Source: Budorcas taxicolor (Eukaryota > Chordata > Mammalia > Artiodactyla > Bovidae). From it: 64,000 bases of DNA. The position numbers and the translations under genes were made by a program. This document shows positions 25,701-40,700 of the stretch, piece by piece (position 1 is the first letter of the stretch; each line of letters starts with the position of its first letter). The notes beneath the pieces are model-generated. The model worked only from the letters and a program-made list of their open reading frames with translations, searched no databases and was not told the DNA's origin. The stretch lies in NCBI RefSeq assembly GCF_023091745.1, contig NC_068920.1, forward strand, positions 146,349,622-146,413,621, in the 5' to 3' direction.

Positions 25701-28700
25701 TTCCTCTCCGTGCTGTTTCCCCATCGGCTTAGATCAGGCAGGCAGATAAGTGGGCCGGACTCTTCTCTGGAATGAGTTGTAAAGATCCCATCTCTCCTAA
25801 GAGCCTGCAGGACCTGCCTGAGTCGATGGCCAAACTTTGTATCTGGGCCAGCTGTGTTGAGCTGTCCGGAGAGTTTTGTTAATGTTGGTTCTTTCTGTTC
25901 TCTCCCTAGTTTTTTAACCAGGTAAGTGAATGGAGACAAGTGAGCTCTTCGTGTGTTTATTTTTGTACCACTCTTCAGGAGTGTCAGGGGGCTGCCACTG
26001 AAGAGTCTCATGTCTGGTCCCCCTTGCTCACCAATTGTGTCCTTGTGGGTGCCCCTGAGCTTCACTGGGTCATAGCTTGTTCTTTTCTAAGATGAAGAGT
26101 AGGACTGTGGTGGGGACGGGGGGCCTTCTTGGTGCTGTGATTGTGTTTGTGGCTGTGTACCTTTCTAATTTCATCAGTGTATCACATGTATGCGTAGAGC
26201 GTTAAGTGTTCAAAATGTGAGTGCTTCCGGCTCCCTTGACGTTCTCTTTGGCATGCTTCCAGTGATTTTCTTGTTAACCCAGCCCGAGGATGGTTAGGGA
26301 GGTAACTTGTCAGCTTTATAGGTCTATTCCCCAAGCTTCACGGATACGATCTTTGGATTTACACACCGGAAGCTGCAGTGGGAAGGGAGAGGAGCTGGTT
26401 ATGCCGAGGTCTTCTTTCCTGTCTACAGTTTATGCATCTGAGTCTGTATGACATTCAGTGTTACAAAGAATACAACACAAATTAATGTTTAATTTTGATA
26501 CTTTGTGCAGCATGGTTTACACAGTGTACAGGAGCCTTTCTTAAAGGTCTTATGATTATGAAGATGCGGGGGAAGCCCCGTTTCTCTCTGCCCCTCTTCT
26601 TCACACTCTTGCTGAGGTTAGAGACGGCCGAAGGAGACAGAGCACACAGTTGGCGTTTGCTGTGCCCAGGGGTGCAGGATGGTAGCAACAACCCCAAGAG
26701 CTGAAAACATGCAGAGTGACCTGCAGAGTCCATGGGAAAGTCATGGTTGTCTGTGCCTTTAAAACACCTTATGGGGTTATTCTATAAAGAAGCATCCAGC
26801 TACGTGCTGTTCATACTGCAAGTGCAAAGAGGAAGAACCTGAGAAATCCCTCTCTTCTTCCATCAATTTCCCTTCAGTTGTTGGAAGCTGGAAGCATGGT
26901 GTTTGTAGTGGCGTGAACTCTAGAATACTGATGGAAAGGGGTGTTTGTCATTGACTTTTCAGTGGCTTGCTGACCCAAGTCAGGTGTCATGATGAGAGTT
27001 CAGTTTCTTTCCAGAAATACTTAAATTTAGGAAGATTCCCCCAGAGAAGGAAATGGCAACCCACTCTAGTATTCTTGCCTGGGAAATCCCATGGACAGAA
27101 CAGCTTGGCGGATGGCAGTCCATGGGATCGCAGAGTCAGATACCGCTTAGCTACTAAATACTAAACAACAGCAACAACAAAAAGTCTGTTGTTAGAGAGC
27201 TTGTCTAATTTGTTGTTTAACACTTTTATCTAATTCAAATGACCTTGGAACTTCCCTGGTGGTCCAGTGGTTAGGACTTGGTGTTTTCACTCCTGGCACC
27301 TGGATTACATCCCAGGGAATTAAGATCCTGCAAAGTGAGGCCAAAAATAAAACAGCAAAAAACAAAGACCTTAAAAACTGTTCCTGAATTAAGAAAAAAG
27401 TCCTTCATTATAATTGTAAAGAATACTTGAAAGAATTGTTAAATCCATCAGTACTTCACTAGTCTTGTCTTTGAACTCAGCTTTTCAAACCCTTAAGGGC
27501 CTTAATAGCTCTGGTAACTTCTGATTTAAAAGTCAGTACGGTGCAGTTATGGCCTGCTTTGACTCCAGCTGAAATTTCATGGAGGCAGACAATGAAATAT
27601 GTTCCCAGATATTGCTCCCACTGATAACATAATTAAATTCTAATAAGATGTTTACCGTTCACTTCATGTTAGATCTGCAATGGCAAGTACTCACCACATA
27701 GTGTCAGGAAGCAATTATCTGGACCTTACCCAAACTTAGAAATGCGGTGGTGTTAATTCTAATTAAGAATCAATTCATTTATTCTTTCAGCTAATACATA
27801 TTGAGCTCCCAGTAGGTACAAGCACTTTGGGAGAGGCAAGCAAATGGTGATCCATTTGATCTATAAGGGTGTGCATTGTAGCTAAGCCACTTTTCGTACG
27901 AGTCCCATTTCTTGCCTATTGGCCTTTTCTGCCAAATTTTCACCATTGCCTTAAATTATCTTGTATGAAGGTACTTCTCTAGAATTCTGCAGCAGCCCAG
28001 CCAGGTACTGTCATGCATGACATCCATAGGCAAGGTGTGTTCTGTGGTTCAGAGACCGTGGGAGAAGTGTCCTACCAGCCTTAAGGATTGTGAGGTGATC
28101 AAGTTTATTGCTTAAATAAATTTTTAATGACAAAAAGAAGAAAAGAAAGAAAAGACAATGCCTGACATTTGAAAATCAAGAAGTAGCACCGTAGGCCAGC
28201 AGTAAGGGACAGTTTTAGACCGAAATAATGAACTAAAAAGGCAAGAGTGTCAGGGGAGCTGAAAATGGGAGAGGGGAAAGAAGAGGGTGAATAGAAGGAT
28301 GGGAGGGCAGGCAACACTCCTAACAAACCTTGGAGAAATACTTAGTTTTCAAAACTCTGTGTACAGAACTGTAACAACAACAGAAACCACACAATCTTTA
28401 ATTGGTACTGAAAAGCTTTAAAACATAACATATAGACAGGCTTCCCTGTCTATAACCAACTCCCGGAGTTTACCCAAACTCATGTTCATCGTGTCAGTGA
28501 GGCCATCCAACCATCTCATCCTCTGTCGTCCCCTTCTCCTCCTGCATAAGTCAGTTCTTCACATCAGGTGGCCAAAGTATTGGAGTTTCAGCTTCAGCAT
28601 CAGTCCTTCCAGTGAATATTCAGGACTGATTTCCTTTAGGATGGACTGGTTGGATCTCCTTGCAGCCCAAGGGACTCTTAAAGAGTCTTCTCGAACATCA

Positions 28701-31700
28701 CAGTTCAAAAGCATCAATTCTTCGGCGTTCAGCTTTCTTTATAGTCCAGCTCTCACATCCATACATGACTATTCAGCATTTACTTTGTTACAGATGTGCA
28801 GATACTCTTTACATCTCCTCCTCCTCTGCTTAGCTCCGTTCTGGAATGGTCCCCTTCAGATCCTGGTTCACAGCCAGCATCTTGGTGGTTCACTCCACCT
28901 CACGCCCGTGATGGACCCAGGATCATAAGGACCTTCAGGTTTCTGAAGGAGTGTTGTTTCCAGCCCAGACAGACAAGCAGTCTGTATAAGGTGTAGTAAA
29001 GAGATCCTCACACCCACAGTTATCAATAGCAACAACAGCAAATCACTCTTAAACATGCGGCTTTTCCTCAGGAAGTTCCTTAGGGTTTTCTCCTCCAATG
29101 TGAGACTAAGGCAAGAAGGAGAAAGAGTCCAAGGAAGTCTTCGGACCGGCCCAGGGCCATTCTGGGGGCCATCTTCCACCAGAGATCCACCCTCAGTGCT
29201 GGCCACCTTGGGGCCCTCTCAGTCCAGGAACTCAGGTGCTGGGAAATAGTCTTGGGTAAAAACTGTGCGTAGTTTTTGCCTGCTGTGGTCCATAGTCCTT
29301 GGTCCAGATTTAAAAGAGTGGAAGATATAAAAAGCTGAGTAGAGGCCCTGAGGTGTGACAGGGCACCTCGGTCCTCTGTGCTGACCTGGCCAGTCTGTTT
29401 GTTTGGGAACGCACCAAACCTCAGTGTCTTTCAGCCTCTCTCTTCCGGTCAGACTCTTGCTCAGAGGGTGATGGCCTGGCTGCCAGCATTTCGAGGACTG
29501 GGAGCTGTCAGCAGGAGGGTGGGGGTGTGGGGTGAGGTGGCATCTCCCCCTCGCCTGCCTCCCTGGGTGCCAGGTGCGTCCTCAGCGTGCTGCAGCCCCT
29601 GCCGGACGCGTCCCCCTCCAGAAGGGCCTCCGCTTGGGGATGCCGGGTGCTAGACCTTCCTCTCTTGCTTCTGCAGCCTCATTGCTCCCGTCTCCTTTCC
29701 TGGCCTCCTCCTCCTTAGGGATTCGTGTTCTTTTAAAGCCCCTCTTCTATTGTTTTAGTGGTGTTTTAGCAGAGATTGGAAGGAGATGCTCCCGTTCAAA
29801 CCACCATCTTTACTCAGAAGTCGGCATCACCTTAATTTCATAGATACCATTGCATTGCAAGTGTTGATCTGTTTTAAATGTGGAGTATTCCTCATGTATG
29901 TTGCTGTGTTGGGACACAGTGTGGATAATGAGCATCCCCACTCAGATCTACCCAGAACACCCTTCTCTGAGGCAGGGCTACAGTGTGACAGCACCTTACG
30001 ATGTTTCCCAGATCGAGTGGCGCGTGTTTGGCCTACATGCACATGTGTATAGGGTAGACTGCGAACCAGACGTATGTAAACTACTATAGCACATCACTAG
30101 CTCCGTCTCATCCTACTTTTTTTTAAAGACAGCTGTGAAAACAAACAATTAGACTAGGAAAACTCTGTGGGGGAAGTATTTTTACAGCTTGGTTATAAGA
30201 GTTTTTACTTTATATTTGTTCATCCAAGGCATACTTGTCTTTGGGCAGTGCAACTTGTTTTAAATTAAGGGAAAAAAGAGAATACTAGCCAACTTACTCT
30301 TTTTTTTTTAACATGTTTCTCTGTTATTTATTAAATGTGATAATACAGTAGGATGGGAAAGAAAAGATTTCCCTTGGGATTTGTATATTTACATATGTAT
30401 ATATGTGGACATTGGCTTCCCTGGTGGCTCAGACAGTAAAGCATCTGTCTGCCTGTAATGCAGGAGACCTGGGTTTGACCTCTGGATTGGGAAGATCCCC
30501 AAGAGAAGGAAGTGGCAACCCACTCTAGTACTGTTGCCTGGAAAATTCCACTGATGGAGGTGCCTGGTAGGCCACAGTCAATAGGATCACAAAGAGTCAT
30601 ACATGACTGAGCAGCTTCACATACGTATAGGTTATACATTTTTTATCTAAATATACATTTTATATACATATAGATTACATTTTATATCTAAGTATATAAA
30701 ACCTGACAATGTGTAACTATAAAACCTGAAAATATATACTTAGCAAATAGCTTTTCTTCTGGTCTTGGGCAGTATCACCTGACTTGTGTTTACAGGTAAC
30801 TCCAGAATGTATCCAGTGTAGCCCTCTCTTTTCTCCTGAGCCCTGGTGCCTGGTTTTCAGACACCTGATGGCATCCATCAGAATCCAGGCATACACTGAG
30901 TTAACCAGTCTTATATGGAACATAATTTTGTTTTTTCTCTGTTTAACTTCTCTCATTCACTGGATTTTTCTAAAGACACTTTCTAATAACAGTTTTACCG
31001 TCACAGCAAAAGTGAGAGGAAGGTGTAGAGATTTCCCACATACCCCCTGTCCCCCACACGTGTGTTATGTCCAGACCCACCTCGATGTTAATATCCTCCA
31101 CCAAAGGGGGATGTTTGTTACAGCTGATGAACCTACATTAATATGTGATAATCCCCTGAAGCCCACAGTTTACATTAGGGTTCACCCTTGGTGGTGTTCA
31201 TGCTGTGATTTGAGACACGTGTATAGAGACACATGTCCACTATTAGAAGGTAAGCATATTTTCGCTTCCCCCACACCCTCTGAGCTCCACCTTTTCATCC
31301 CTTTCCTTGACCCTTAGCACCCACTGAGCTTCTGCCTGAGTCCATTGCTTTACCTTTTCTACAGGGTTATTTAGTTGAGACTGTAGCCTTTTTCAGATTG
31401 GCTTCTTTTGCTTAGAAAGGGTCTCTCTCTGTCTTTTCATAACTTGATACCCTCATTCTTTTTAGCGCTAAATAATACTGTGTTGTCTGAATGTATCACG
31501 GTGTACTTAGAGCCACTGGGGGACATCTGGGTCTCTTGGGTACATAATTTCTTGCCCTTTATTCCACCCTATGTCTTTTTTTTCCTGATCATCTCCAAGG
31601 ATAGATCCTAACTTACGGTATTCCCCACTTTCTAGTCACTTTAACTAGACATTTGGTAGAAATTTTTAACAGTATTTAAAAAAAAATTTTAAATACCATT

Positions 31701-34700
31701 TTTCAGTATTCCTCCTCCCATCTCCTCCATAGAGATATCTGTCAATTCTAGCTTACTAGTGTATCTTCACCCTTGGGTTCCAGTTGCCCTGATTCAGGCC
31801 CTGTCTCTGTTCCCATTTCCTCAAGTGGCCTCTCCTGTCTTCCTCATGTCTGAGTTCTGTCTCAGTAGCCCACCATGTACCATGCGGCTGCAGAATCACA
31901 GAGCAGCTTTCTTTGTTCTGAGATTCTTGACTCACTCTTCTGCTTGTCACCTTTCTCCTCCTTATCCTCTTTTTCCCTAGTCATTTCCCCTTAGGTGCAG
32001 AGTGAGGTCACGGCATATTAAATCTTTTACAATCTGGCCTGATCAAAAATTGTTTTTTTTTTCAAATTTTGCCACTCTCCTTGCATTATCAGACTGCTCA
32101 CCACTCCTCAGGAGACTGGAAATGCTCTTCCCAAATTCCTATCTGTTGAAAAGTACCCTTCTTTCAAGCCTCCTCCTCTATGTGCACCCCTCCTGCCTCC
32201 CCCTCCCCACTGAGATGTCTCTTTGGAATTACTTTTTACCCCTCTACTCTTAGAGCACTTATGTCTGCTTAGCATCCTTCATAAAGTGCCTTGTAGCATA
32301 GAATCTGGTTTGTTTATTACTCTAGTTGTGAGTGAGTGAGTGCCTTGGGGTCAAGAACTAGGACATATCTTTTTGTTTCTAAATCTGTCTTGGAAATGAT
32401 AATAGAGAAGCCTTCAGTGTGTCTCAAATATTAAAAACTAAGCATATCATAGAATTTTAGTAAAGGTTAGTCAGAGAAGAGTGAAAAAGTTGGCTTAAAG
32501 ATCAACATTCAGAAAACTAAGATCATGGCATCTGGTCCCATCACTTCATGGCAAATAGATGGGGAAACAGTGGAAACAGTGTCAGACTTTAATTTGGGGG
32601 GCTCCAAAATCACTGAAGATGGTGATTGCAGCCATGAAATTAAAAGACACTCTTTGGAAGGAAAGTTATGACCAACCTAGATAGCATATTCAAAAGCCAG
32701 AGACATTACTTTGCCAACAAAGGTCCATCTAGTCAAGGCTATGGTTTTCCCAGTAGTCATGTATGGATGTGACAGTTGGACTGTGAAGAAAGCTGAGCAC
32801 CAAAGAATTGATGCTTTTGAACTGTGGTGTTGGAGAAGACTCTTGAGAGTCCCTTGGACTGCAAGGAGATCCAACCAGTCCATTCTAAAGGAGATCAGTC
32901 CTGGGTGTTCTTTGGAAGGACTGATGCTAAAGCTGAAACTCCAGTACTTTGGCCATCTCATGCAAAGAGTTGCCTCATTGGAAAAGACTGATGCTGGGAG
33001 GGATTGGAGGCAGGAGGAGAAGGGGATGACAGAGGATGAGATGGCTGGATGGCATCACCGACTCGATAGACGTGAGTTTGAGTGAACTCTGGGAGTTGGT
33101 GATAGACAGGGAGGCCTGGCGTGCTGCAATTCATGGGGTTGCAAAGAGTCGGACACGACTGAGCAACTGAACTGAACTGAACTGAGTCAGATTTTAAGTA
33201 CATACAGGTAATAAATAGCCCAAGTTCCTTAGTGTCTCATGGTTTGCCAATTTTTTTGTATAGTTCAGTTGCTCAGTTGTGTCCAGCTCTTTGTGACCCC
33301 ATGGACTGCAGCACGCCAGGCTTCGCTGTCCATCACCAGCTCCTGGAGCTTGCTTAAAATCATGTCCATTGAGTCAGTGATGTTATCCAACCATCTCCTC
33401 TGTTATCCCCTTCTCCTGCTTTCAATCTTTCCCAGCACCAGAGTCTTTTCCAGTGAGTCAGTTCTTTGCATCAGGTGGTCAAAGTATTGGAGCTTCAGCT
33501 TCAGCATCAGTCCTTCCAGTGAATATTCAGGACGGATTTTCTTTAGGATTGACTAGTTTGATCTCTTTGCAGTCCAAGAGACTCTCAAGTGTCTTCTCCA
33601 ACACAACAGTTCAAAAGCATCAATCCTTTGGTGCTCAGCTTTCTTTATAGTCCAACTCTCATGTCCATACATGACTACTGGAAAAACCATAGCTTTGACT
33701 AGACGGACCCTTGTTGGCAATTTTTTGTGTAGTTGTTATACAAAAACAGCATTCTGACTCAACAACATAGAGCCATATTTACTCTCAATAGTGGAGAAGC
33801 AGGCAGTAAGATAAAGTCTGTTAGGTAGAGCCAGGGGCCACCACAGACAGGTTCGTTTTTTCCAGCCTCTTCTTAAGCTGTCTACTTTACAAACCATGTC
33901 AGGTAGGTTAGTTTATCTTGTTTCCAAGCCTACTGCAGATTAGGACAGTAGGAAGCGCTGAGCTGTATACAAGTATCTGTTTAAGTTTATAGTTGGGCTA
34001 CAGTGAGAGCTCAGTTGGTAGAGAATCCGCCTGCAATGGAGGAGACCTGGTTCAATTCCTGGGTTGGGAAGATCCGCTGGAGAAGAGATAGGCTACCCAC
34101 TCCAGTATTCTTGGGCTTCCCTTGTGGCTCAGCTGGTAAAGAATCCACCTGCAATGCGAGAGACCTGGGTTTCATTTCTGGGTTGGGAAGATCCCTTGGA
34201 GAAGGGAAAGGCTACCCCCTCCAGTATTCTGGCCCGGAGAATTCCGTGAAGTGTATAGTCCATGGGGTCGCAAGGAGTCGGATACGACTGAGCAACTTTC
34301 ACTTCACTAAGTTTATAGAACATTTCTAGAAAATGTTCTGTTCAGAAGTGATACAAATAAAAAGGAATTCAGCGTCAGTCCTGAGCTATCCAAGTAGGTG
34401 TCAATCGTAAAGCTTTATTATGTTGAAATCACAGTTGTGCACTGTATCCTTTGAGAACAATGCAATGGCCTAGGGGGAAATTGATGAGGCTATCCTATAA
34501 GGGAAGGAAATATCCGTTATGTTTCCAAGTAACTCAGAGTCAGTAAACTTACACCATCAGCTTCCCTACTACCCCATGTTAATTCTTAATTTATTATTGG
34601 TGCATGCTTCCTCTCCCGGTTTTGGAATCTGAAGTTGACAGACTCACTAATTCTCATTCAGCGTAGTAGCCATGCTTAAAAAGCCACGTTTCAAAACCAT

Positions 34701-37700
34701 GTATTTCCTTGAGAAATGTTTTTACATCAAAAAATGTTAACTAAAGAAAATTCTTTCCAACATATTAAGCATAAAGTTAGCCCCAAACACTCATTCTTAG
34801 CTCATTGTGTGCAGCAGCCAAGTAATATATATTTGCTGTGAAATAGGTTAATAGGATTTGATTGTGGGTAAGAAATAAGCTGGTCCCATCACTTCATGGG
34901 AAATAGATGGGGAAACAGTGGAAACAGCGTCAGACTTTATTTTTGGGGGTTCCAAAATCACTGTAGATGGTGACTGCAGCCATGAAATTAAAAGACGCTT
35001 ACTCCTTGGACGGAAAGTTATGACCAACCTAGATAGCATATTCAAAAGCAGAAACGTTACTTTGCCAACAAAGGTCCGTCTAGTCAAGGCTATGGTTTTT
35101 ACAGTAGCCATGTATGGATTTGAGAGTTGGACTGTGAAGAAGGCTGAGCACTGAAGAATTGATGCTTTTGAACTGTAGTGTTGGAGAAGACTCTTGAGAG
35201 TCCCTTGGACTGCAAGGAGATCCAACCAGTCCATTCTAAAGGAGATCAGCCCTGGGTGTTCTTTGGAAGGAATGATGCTAAAGCTGAAACTCCAGTACTT
35301 TGGCCACCTCATGTGAAGAGTTGACTCATTGGAAAAGACTCTGATGCTGGGAGGGATTGGGATAGGAGGAGAAGGGGATGACAGAGGATGAGATGGCTGG
35401 ATAGCATCACCAACTTGATGGACGTGAGTTTGAGTGAACTCCGGGAGTTAGTGATGGACAGGGAGGCCTGGCGTGCTGCAATTCATGGGGTTGCAAAGAG
35501 TCGGACACGACTGAACGACTGAACTGAACTGAACTGAACTGAAGAAATAAGCAAGAAGGAAGGCCTGGAAATTGGTTCTTTAACAATTTCATAATAATTT
35601 AGTAAATTGTGCCTTTTTAAAAAAATTTTTATTTTTACTTTATTTTGCTTTACAATACTGTACTGGTTTTGCCATACATTGACATGAATCCACCACGAGT
35701 GTACATGCGTTCCCAAACATGAACCCCCCTCCCACCTCCCTCCCCATAACATCTCTCTGGATCATCCCCGTGCACCAGTCCCAAGCATCCTGTATACTGC
35801 ATTGGACATAGACTGGCGATTCTTTTCTTACATGATAGTATACATGTTTCAATGCCATTCTCCCAAATCATCCCACCCTCTCCCTCTCCCTCTGAGTCCA
35901 AAAGTCCGCTCTACACATCTGTGTCTCTCTTGCTGCCTCGCATACAGGGTCATCATTGCCATCTTTCTAAATTCCATATATATGTGTTAGTATACTGTAT
36001 TGGTGTTTTTCTTTCTGGCTTACTTCAGTCTGTATAATCGGCTCCAGTTTCATCCATCTCATTAGAACTGATTCAAATGTATTGTTTTTTATGGCTGGGT
36101 AATACTCCATTGTGTATATGTACCACAGCTTTCTTACCATTCATCTGCTGATGGACATCTAGGTTGTTTCCATGTCCTGGCTATTATAAACAGTGCTGCG
36201 ATAAACATTGGGGTACATGTGTCTCTTTCAATTCTGGTTTCCTTGTTGTGTATGCCCAGCAGTGGGATTGCTGGGTCATAAGGCAGTTCTATTTGCAATT
36301 TTTTAAGGAATCTCCACGCTATTCTCCATAGTGGCTGTACTAGTTTGCATTCCCACCAACAGTGTAGGAGGGTTCCCTTTTCTCCACACCCTCTCCAGCA
36401 TTTATTGCTTGCAGACTTTTGGATCGCAGACATTCTGACTGGTGTGAAGTGGTACCTCATTGTGGTTTTGATTTGCATTTCTCTAATAATGAGTGATGTT
36501 GAGCATCTTTTCATGTGTTTGTTAGCCATCCGTATGTCTTCTTTGGAGAAATGTCTGTTTAGTTCTTTGGCCCATTTTTTGATTGGGTCATTTATTTTTC
36601 TGGAATTGAGCTGCATAAGTTGCTTGTATATTTTTGAGATTAATTGTTTGTCAGTTGCTTCATTTGATATTATTTTCTTATGTTGCTTTTTAATGAATTG
36701 TTGAGTAAGATGTTTTTAAGCTATCTTCCTGGGCAGATTTTAATCTAATGTTAACTTTAAATTTTGACATTCTTTTTCTTACAGAGCCTTCCTAATATTC
36801 TCACTGATGATCGATTTAAAGTTATGTTTGAGAACCCTGACTTCCAAGTAGATGAAGAAAGTGAAGAATTTAGGCTTTTGAATCCACTTGTTTCCAAAAT
36901 TAGTGAAAAAAGGAAGAAGAAACTGAGACTCTTAGAACAACAGGAACTTCATGGAAAAGTAATGTACTGTTTATCATTTAGAATTTGTGTAATATTTAGT
37001 TTTCTGTATAGGTTAGAAGAGTCATTGAATAAAGCTGTAATTTGTTTGACCTTCAGCTTAGGAATATATCTTCTTTTATTAAAGACTTTTTTCCAATGAA
37101 CGCAATGTCACAGACTCTGATAGGTTAATGCTATTTAAAAGGAAATAACGGGTCGATATTTTTGGCAGAGGGAAAGGAGCTGCTTCTTAACTATTTTTAT
37201 TTTCAGGAAGAGGAGGAAGAACCGGAAGGAAAACCAAGTGATGCAGAAAGTTCTGAGAGTTCAGATGATGAAAAAGACTGGGTCGCAGAGGTCAGGAAAC
37301 AGCGCCGGCTTCTCCAACAGGAGGAAAAAGTGAAGAGGCAGGAACAGCTCCGGGAGGATCAGCAGACGGTCCTCAAGCCGCAGTTCTATGAGATCAAAGC
37401 TGGCGAGGAATTCAGAAGCTTCAAAGATTCAACCACAAAACAGAAGCTGATGAAGTGAGTAATGCTGCCCCTGATCCTGGCTTGCTCAGTGTCCAGCCTT
37501 GCTCTTCCTGGCTGGCCCTGTGCCCTCAAGGGGTCATCTTGATCTTTGGAGTTCATGTGACAGTAGCAGCTCGAGGCCAGAGGGGACATACACTGGTCCT
37601 TACTGTAGTGATTCTGAACAACTTTTTGAGGCATAGTTTACATAGAGTAGGATGCAGGGTGTGGCCCCAGGAGTATTGGTAAATACGTACATTAGAGCAC

Positions 37701-40700
37701 TCTGATTCTGCAAAACCCACACTCTTAAAAATGATGGTGGCAATTATAGAGGTAACAGCTTCTTTCACAAAAAGTTATATTTAAAATATTTCAGTTAGGT
37801 TTACTCTCATCGTAGTTTATCTGAGTATTTAAAAGGTCACTTGGAAAATTTGCCAGGAATTTTTTTAGCTTTATGTAAGAAAACAAAGAGATCAGAAAGA
37901 GTGGCATTCTGGAATAGGTGAGTACACAGGAACAGAAAGTGGAATGGTGGTTGCCAGGGTTGGGGCCTGGGGAGACACCACTTAATGAGCTATGCAGTTT
38001 CCATTTGGAATGATGAGAAAGTTCTAGAAATGGATAGTGATAATGGTTGCACAACAGTGTGACTGTTCACTGAAGAATCGTTAAAATGGTAAGTTTTATG
38101 GTTAAATATTTTACTACAGTAAAAAAAAAGTCATCGTTAAAAAGAAATGGTATTATTTGAACAGTCTCAGTTGTCAGGTGTCTCAGTAAGGAGTTAGGTT
38201 TTTAAGCCCCCAGTGTTTATAAGCTCTAAGTCACATAAGAGTCACATGAAATTCTCTGCTTTGAGAATTTCTTGGCCGAGTGTTGATATACGGGATCTGG
38301 ATGTAATAGAGTAGACAATCTTGTAAGAAGAGCCTGAAGGTCTGGGGGGCCAAGGGGAAAGGGCGGGGGGGTGCCAAGCAAGGCAGATGAGGCATCAGAC
38401 AGGGGCTGTTCCAGTTCTGTGCCCTGTGCTTTTCTAACCCCCAGCTTCCTGGTTTGAAAACTGTGCTTTTTCAGACAGAAGAAGAGGGGAAAGGTGGGGA
38501 GGACATTGATAGATAGACTGAATTGTTTCTGGAATGGAGAGATGCCCATTCATCTTTATTTTGCTAGTTTCTAGCGAATGTCTGAGACACAAAATGTTGA
38601 GGGAATCCTTCAACTTAGATCCAGGAGCATCTAGAAATTCTGGCTCTGCCTAACAGAAGATACGTCAGTAGACAAACAATCTAGTAATAGGTTTAATATC
38701 TCACGAAGAGATTTTCTTTACCTACCAACCTCACTTTTTTTTGGTAACAAGTTTCTTTAAATGTAATTTACATAACTATCACATACATAAAGTACATAGT
38801 CCACTGGTTTTTGGTATAGTCACAGAGTTGGACAGCCACCACCAGAGTCAGTTTTAGAGCATTTCGTCACAGCCCCACAAGCAGAGTTCCTTACCCCATC
38901 CGTCAGTATTCACTCCCATTTACTCCATCTCATCTCACCCCCAGGCAACCACTGATCTGTTCTCTAGCTCTATAGGTTTGTCTTCTGTGACATTTCATGT
39001 GAATGTTATCATATATGTGGCATTTTGTCCCATTGCCTTTACTTGGAATGATGTCTTTAATGTTCATCCATGTGGTAGCATGTGTCTGTTCCATTCAGCT
39101 TTATTCCAGGGTATGGGTAATGCTGCATTTTATTTATCCATATATCAGTTGATGGGTCTGCTTAGTGTTTCAACCTTTCAGTGCTGCTGTGAACATCTGT
39201 ATATGTGTTTGCATGGACATATGCTTTCATTTCTCCCGGCTGCATACCTAGGAGTGGGACTGCTGGTCACACGATAACGTTATGTCTAACCTTCTGAGAA
39301 ACTGCCAAACTTTTTTCCAAAAAGACTACTTCACTTTCTGTCTCCATCAGCAATGTGTGCAACCCCGCTTTTTATGTAGCTGTCATTCTTAGATTTTTAC
39401 CTGGAGTCCTAGTTAGAAGCAGAGGGAAGACTGCTTGTTTTTCGTATCTGTTTCTATGGAGTGAATTTCTTTGTTAGATTATCTCTTGTTTTTGTCTTGC
39501 GTTATTTGCTTTACCTCTGGCTCCGAATCTGTGTCTGGACCTGAGTAGGCACTTGATGAACCCTTGTGAGGCCAGTGGATCTTCTATGCATTGACTCCTT
39601 GTCAGGCAGCCGTGGAAGTTACTCTTCCAAGATCTGCTGAAAAAGAACTCATTTACCCGAAAACCACTGACCAGGACAGTCTGGGAGCAGTCGTTTTCAG
39701 TGTAACCATGGTAACAGGAAGCTGCAATTTGAGGGTGGGAGACAAGACCAGACTGTCTCACGTTCTTGTTTTGCCTGTGAGCTTTGGTAGGATATTTATG
39801 TAGAAAACAAAAGGGATGTACATTTAGTATTTAACAATAAATGATAGCCAAGCTAATACACTGCAGTTATACATTCTTAATAAGTTAAGCATCAATAAGT
39901 TACATAGTTGTTTTGAGAAGAGCTGTATGAGTAATAATCCTTACACAGGCTTAAAAGGCCCATTGCTTAGAGTAAGCACCCTTTGGTAGGAATAGCCCAC
40001 AGTTTGCTGGTGTTTTGGCACACACTCCTTGTTGAATTCCAGTCTTGACTGGATTATTTTGGCAAATCCTGAACTTACAATGTTATAATATTATTTAATG
40101 AAGCATTGTACCATTATCCTTCAGAGAGCTAAAGTGACTCCTTACGTTTATTCCTGGAGTTACCACAAGGCAATCAGCAAAACGCAGCATCGGAGTCAAG
40201 TGGATTATGTTTGGAAGTTCACTTGGACGTGCTCAGCTTTAAAACCATTTCAGTTTTTAAAACCAGAGTGAGTTCTCTCCATTGCTTAGCCTGGTAACAG
40301 GAGCGTCACATAAACACATACGTCTGTCAGCACATTCTTATGTGCCTTCCAGTGCACTGTGCTTTCCTCCTGAGTTTATTCATCCACATGTCAACCTCTC
40401 CACCCACCCATCCGTCAGTCAGACAGTCGTCTGGTACCTCGGGTGAGCAGAGTGCCATCCTGGGCCCCGGGGGTAGGAAGGAAGGGCCCGGCTCACATGC
40501 TGGAAGCACCGCCACTCTCGCCGGGGCTCTGTGAGGCATCCGGAAGTCCTGGGAACGTGTGCGAGGAAGAGGGGGTGGATTTTTAGAGGTTCACTGAAAT
40601 CTTAATTAGAGGTCATATTGAAACTGGTCTTTTGAAAGAAAAAGGATGAACGCTGAGAGCAGGGTGGGAAAGCTGGCTTTCTTGGCCAAAGGGGTCGTAT

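Larger units (their letters stand above)
25031..36784 (+). other. NOL10: NOL10 intron D-E
   Basis: GT-AG intron of 11754 bp. It is packed with repeats: SINEs at 27029, 27247, 30414 and 34005; BovB pieces at 28437, 32476, 33264 and 34881; L1M at 30985; L2 at 31760; L1 at 35614. The parts 25500-26990 and 28800-30300 hold no gene I recognise; several open frames there lack coding features or homology I can name. Confidence 0.9.

Noticed and set aside
25500..26065. Two overlapping antisense frames (74 and 131 residues), possibly LTR-like.
   Set aside because: I could not match them to any gene or a definite LTR family, and the two frames differ in phase. Left unassigned.
10230..35560. Direct repeats of the ttcag/gaact type as possible CRISPR or satellite.
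   Set aside because: They are the short 3' tail repeats of BovB elements, with no spacers and no array structure.
36134..36616. 160-residue antisense open frame with a zinc-knuckle-like segment.
   Set aside because: It is the C-terminus of L1 ORF2 in a 5'-truncated copy broken by a one-base deletion, not a gene.
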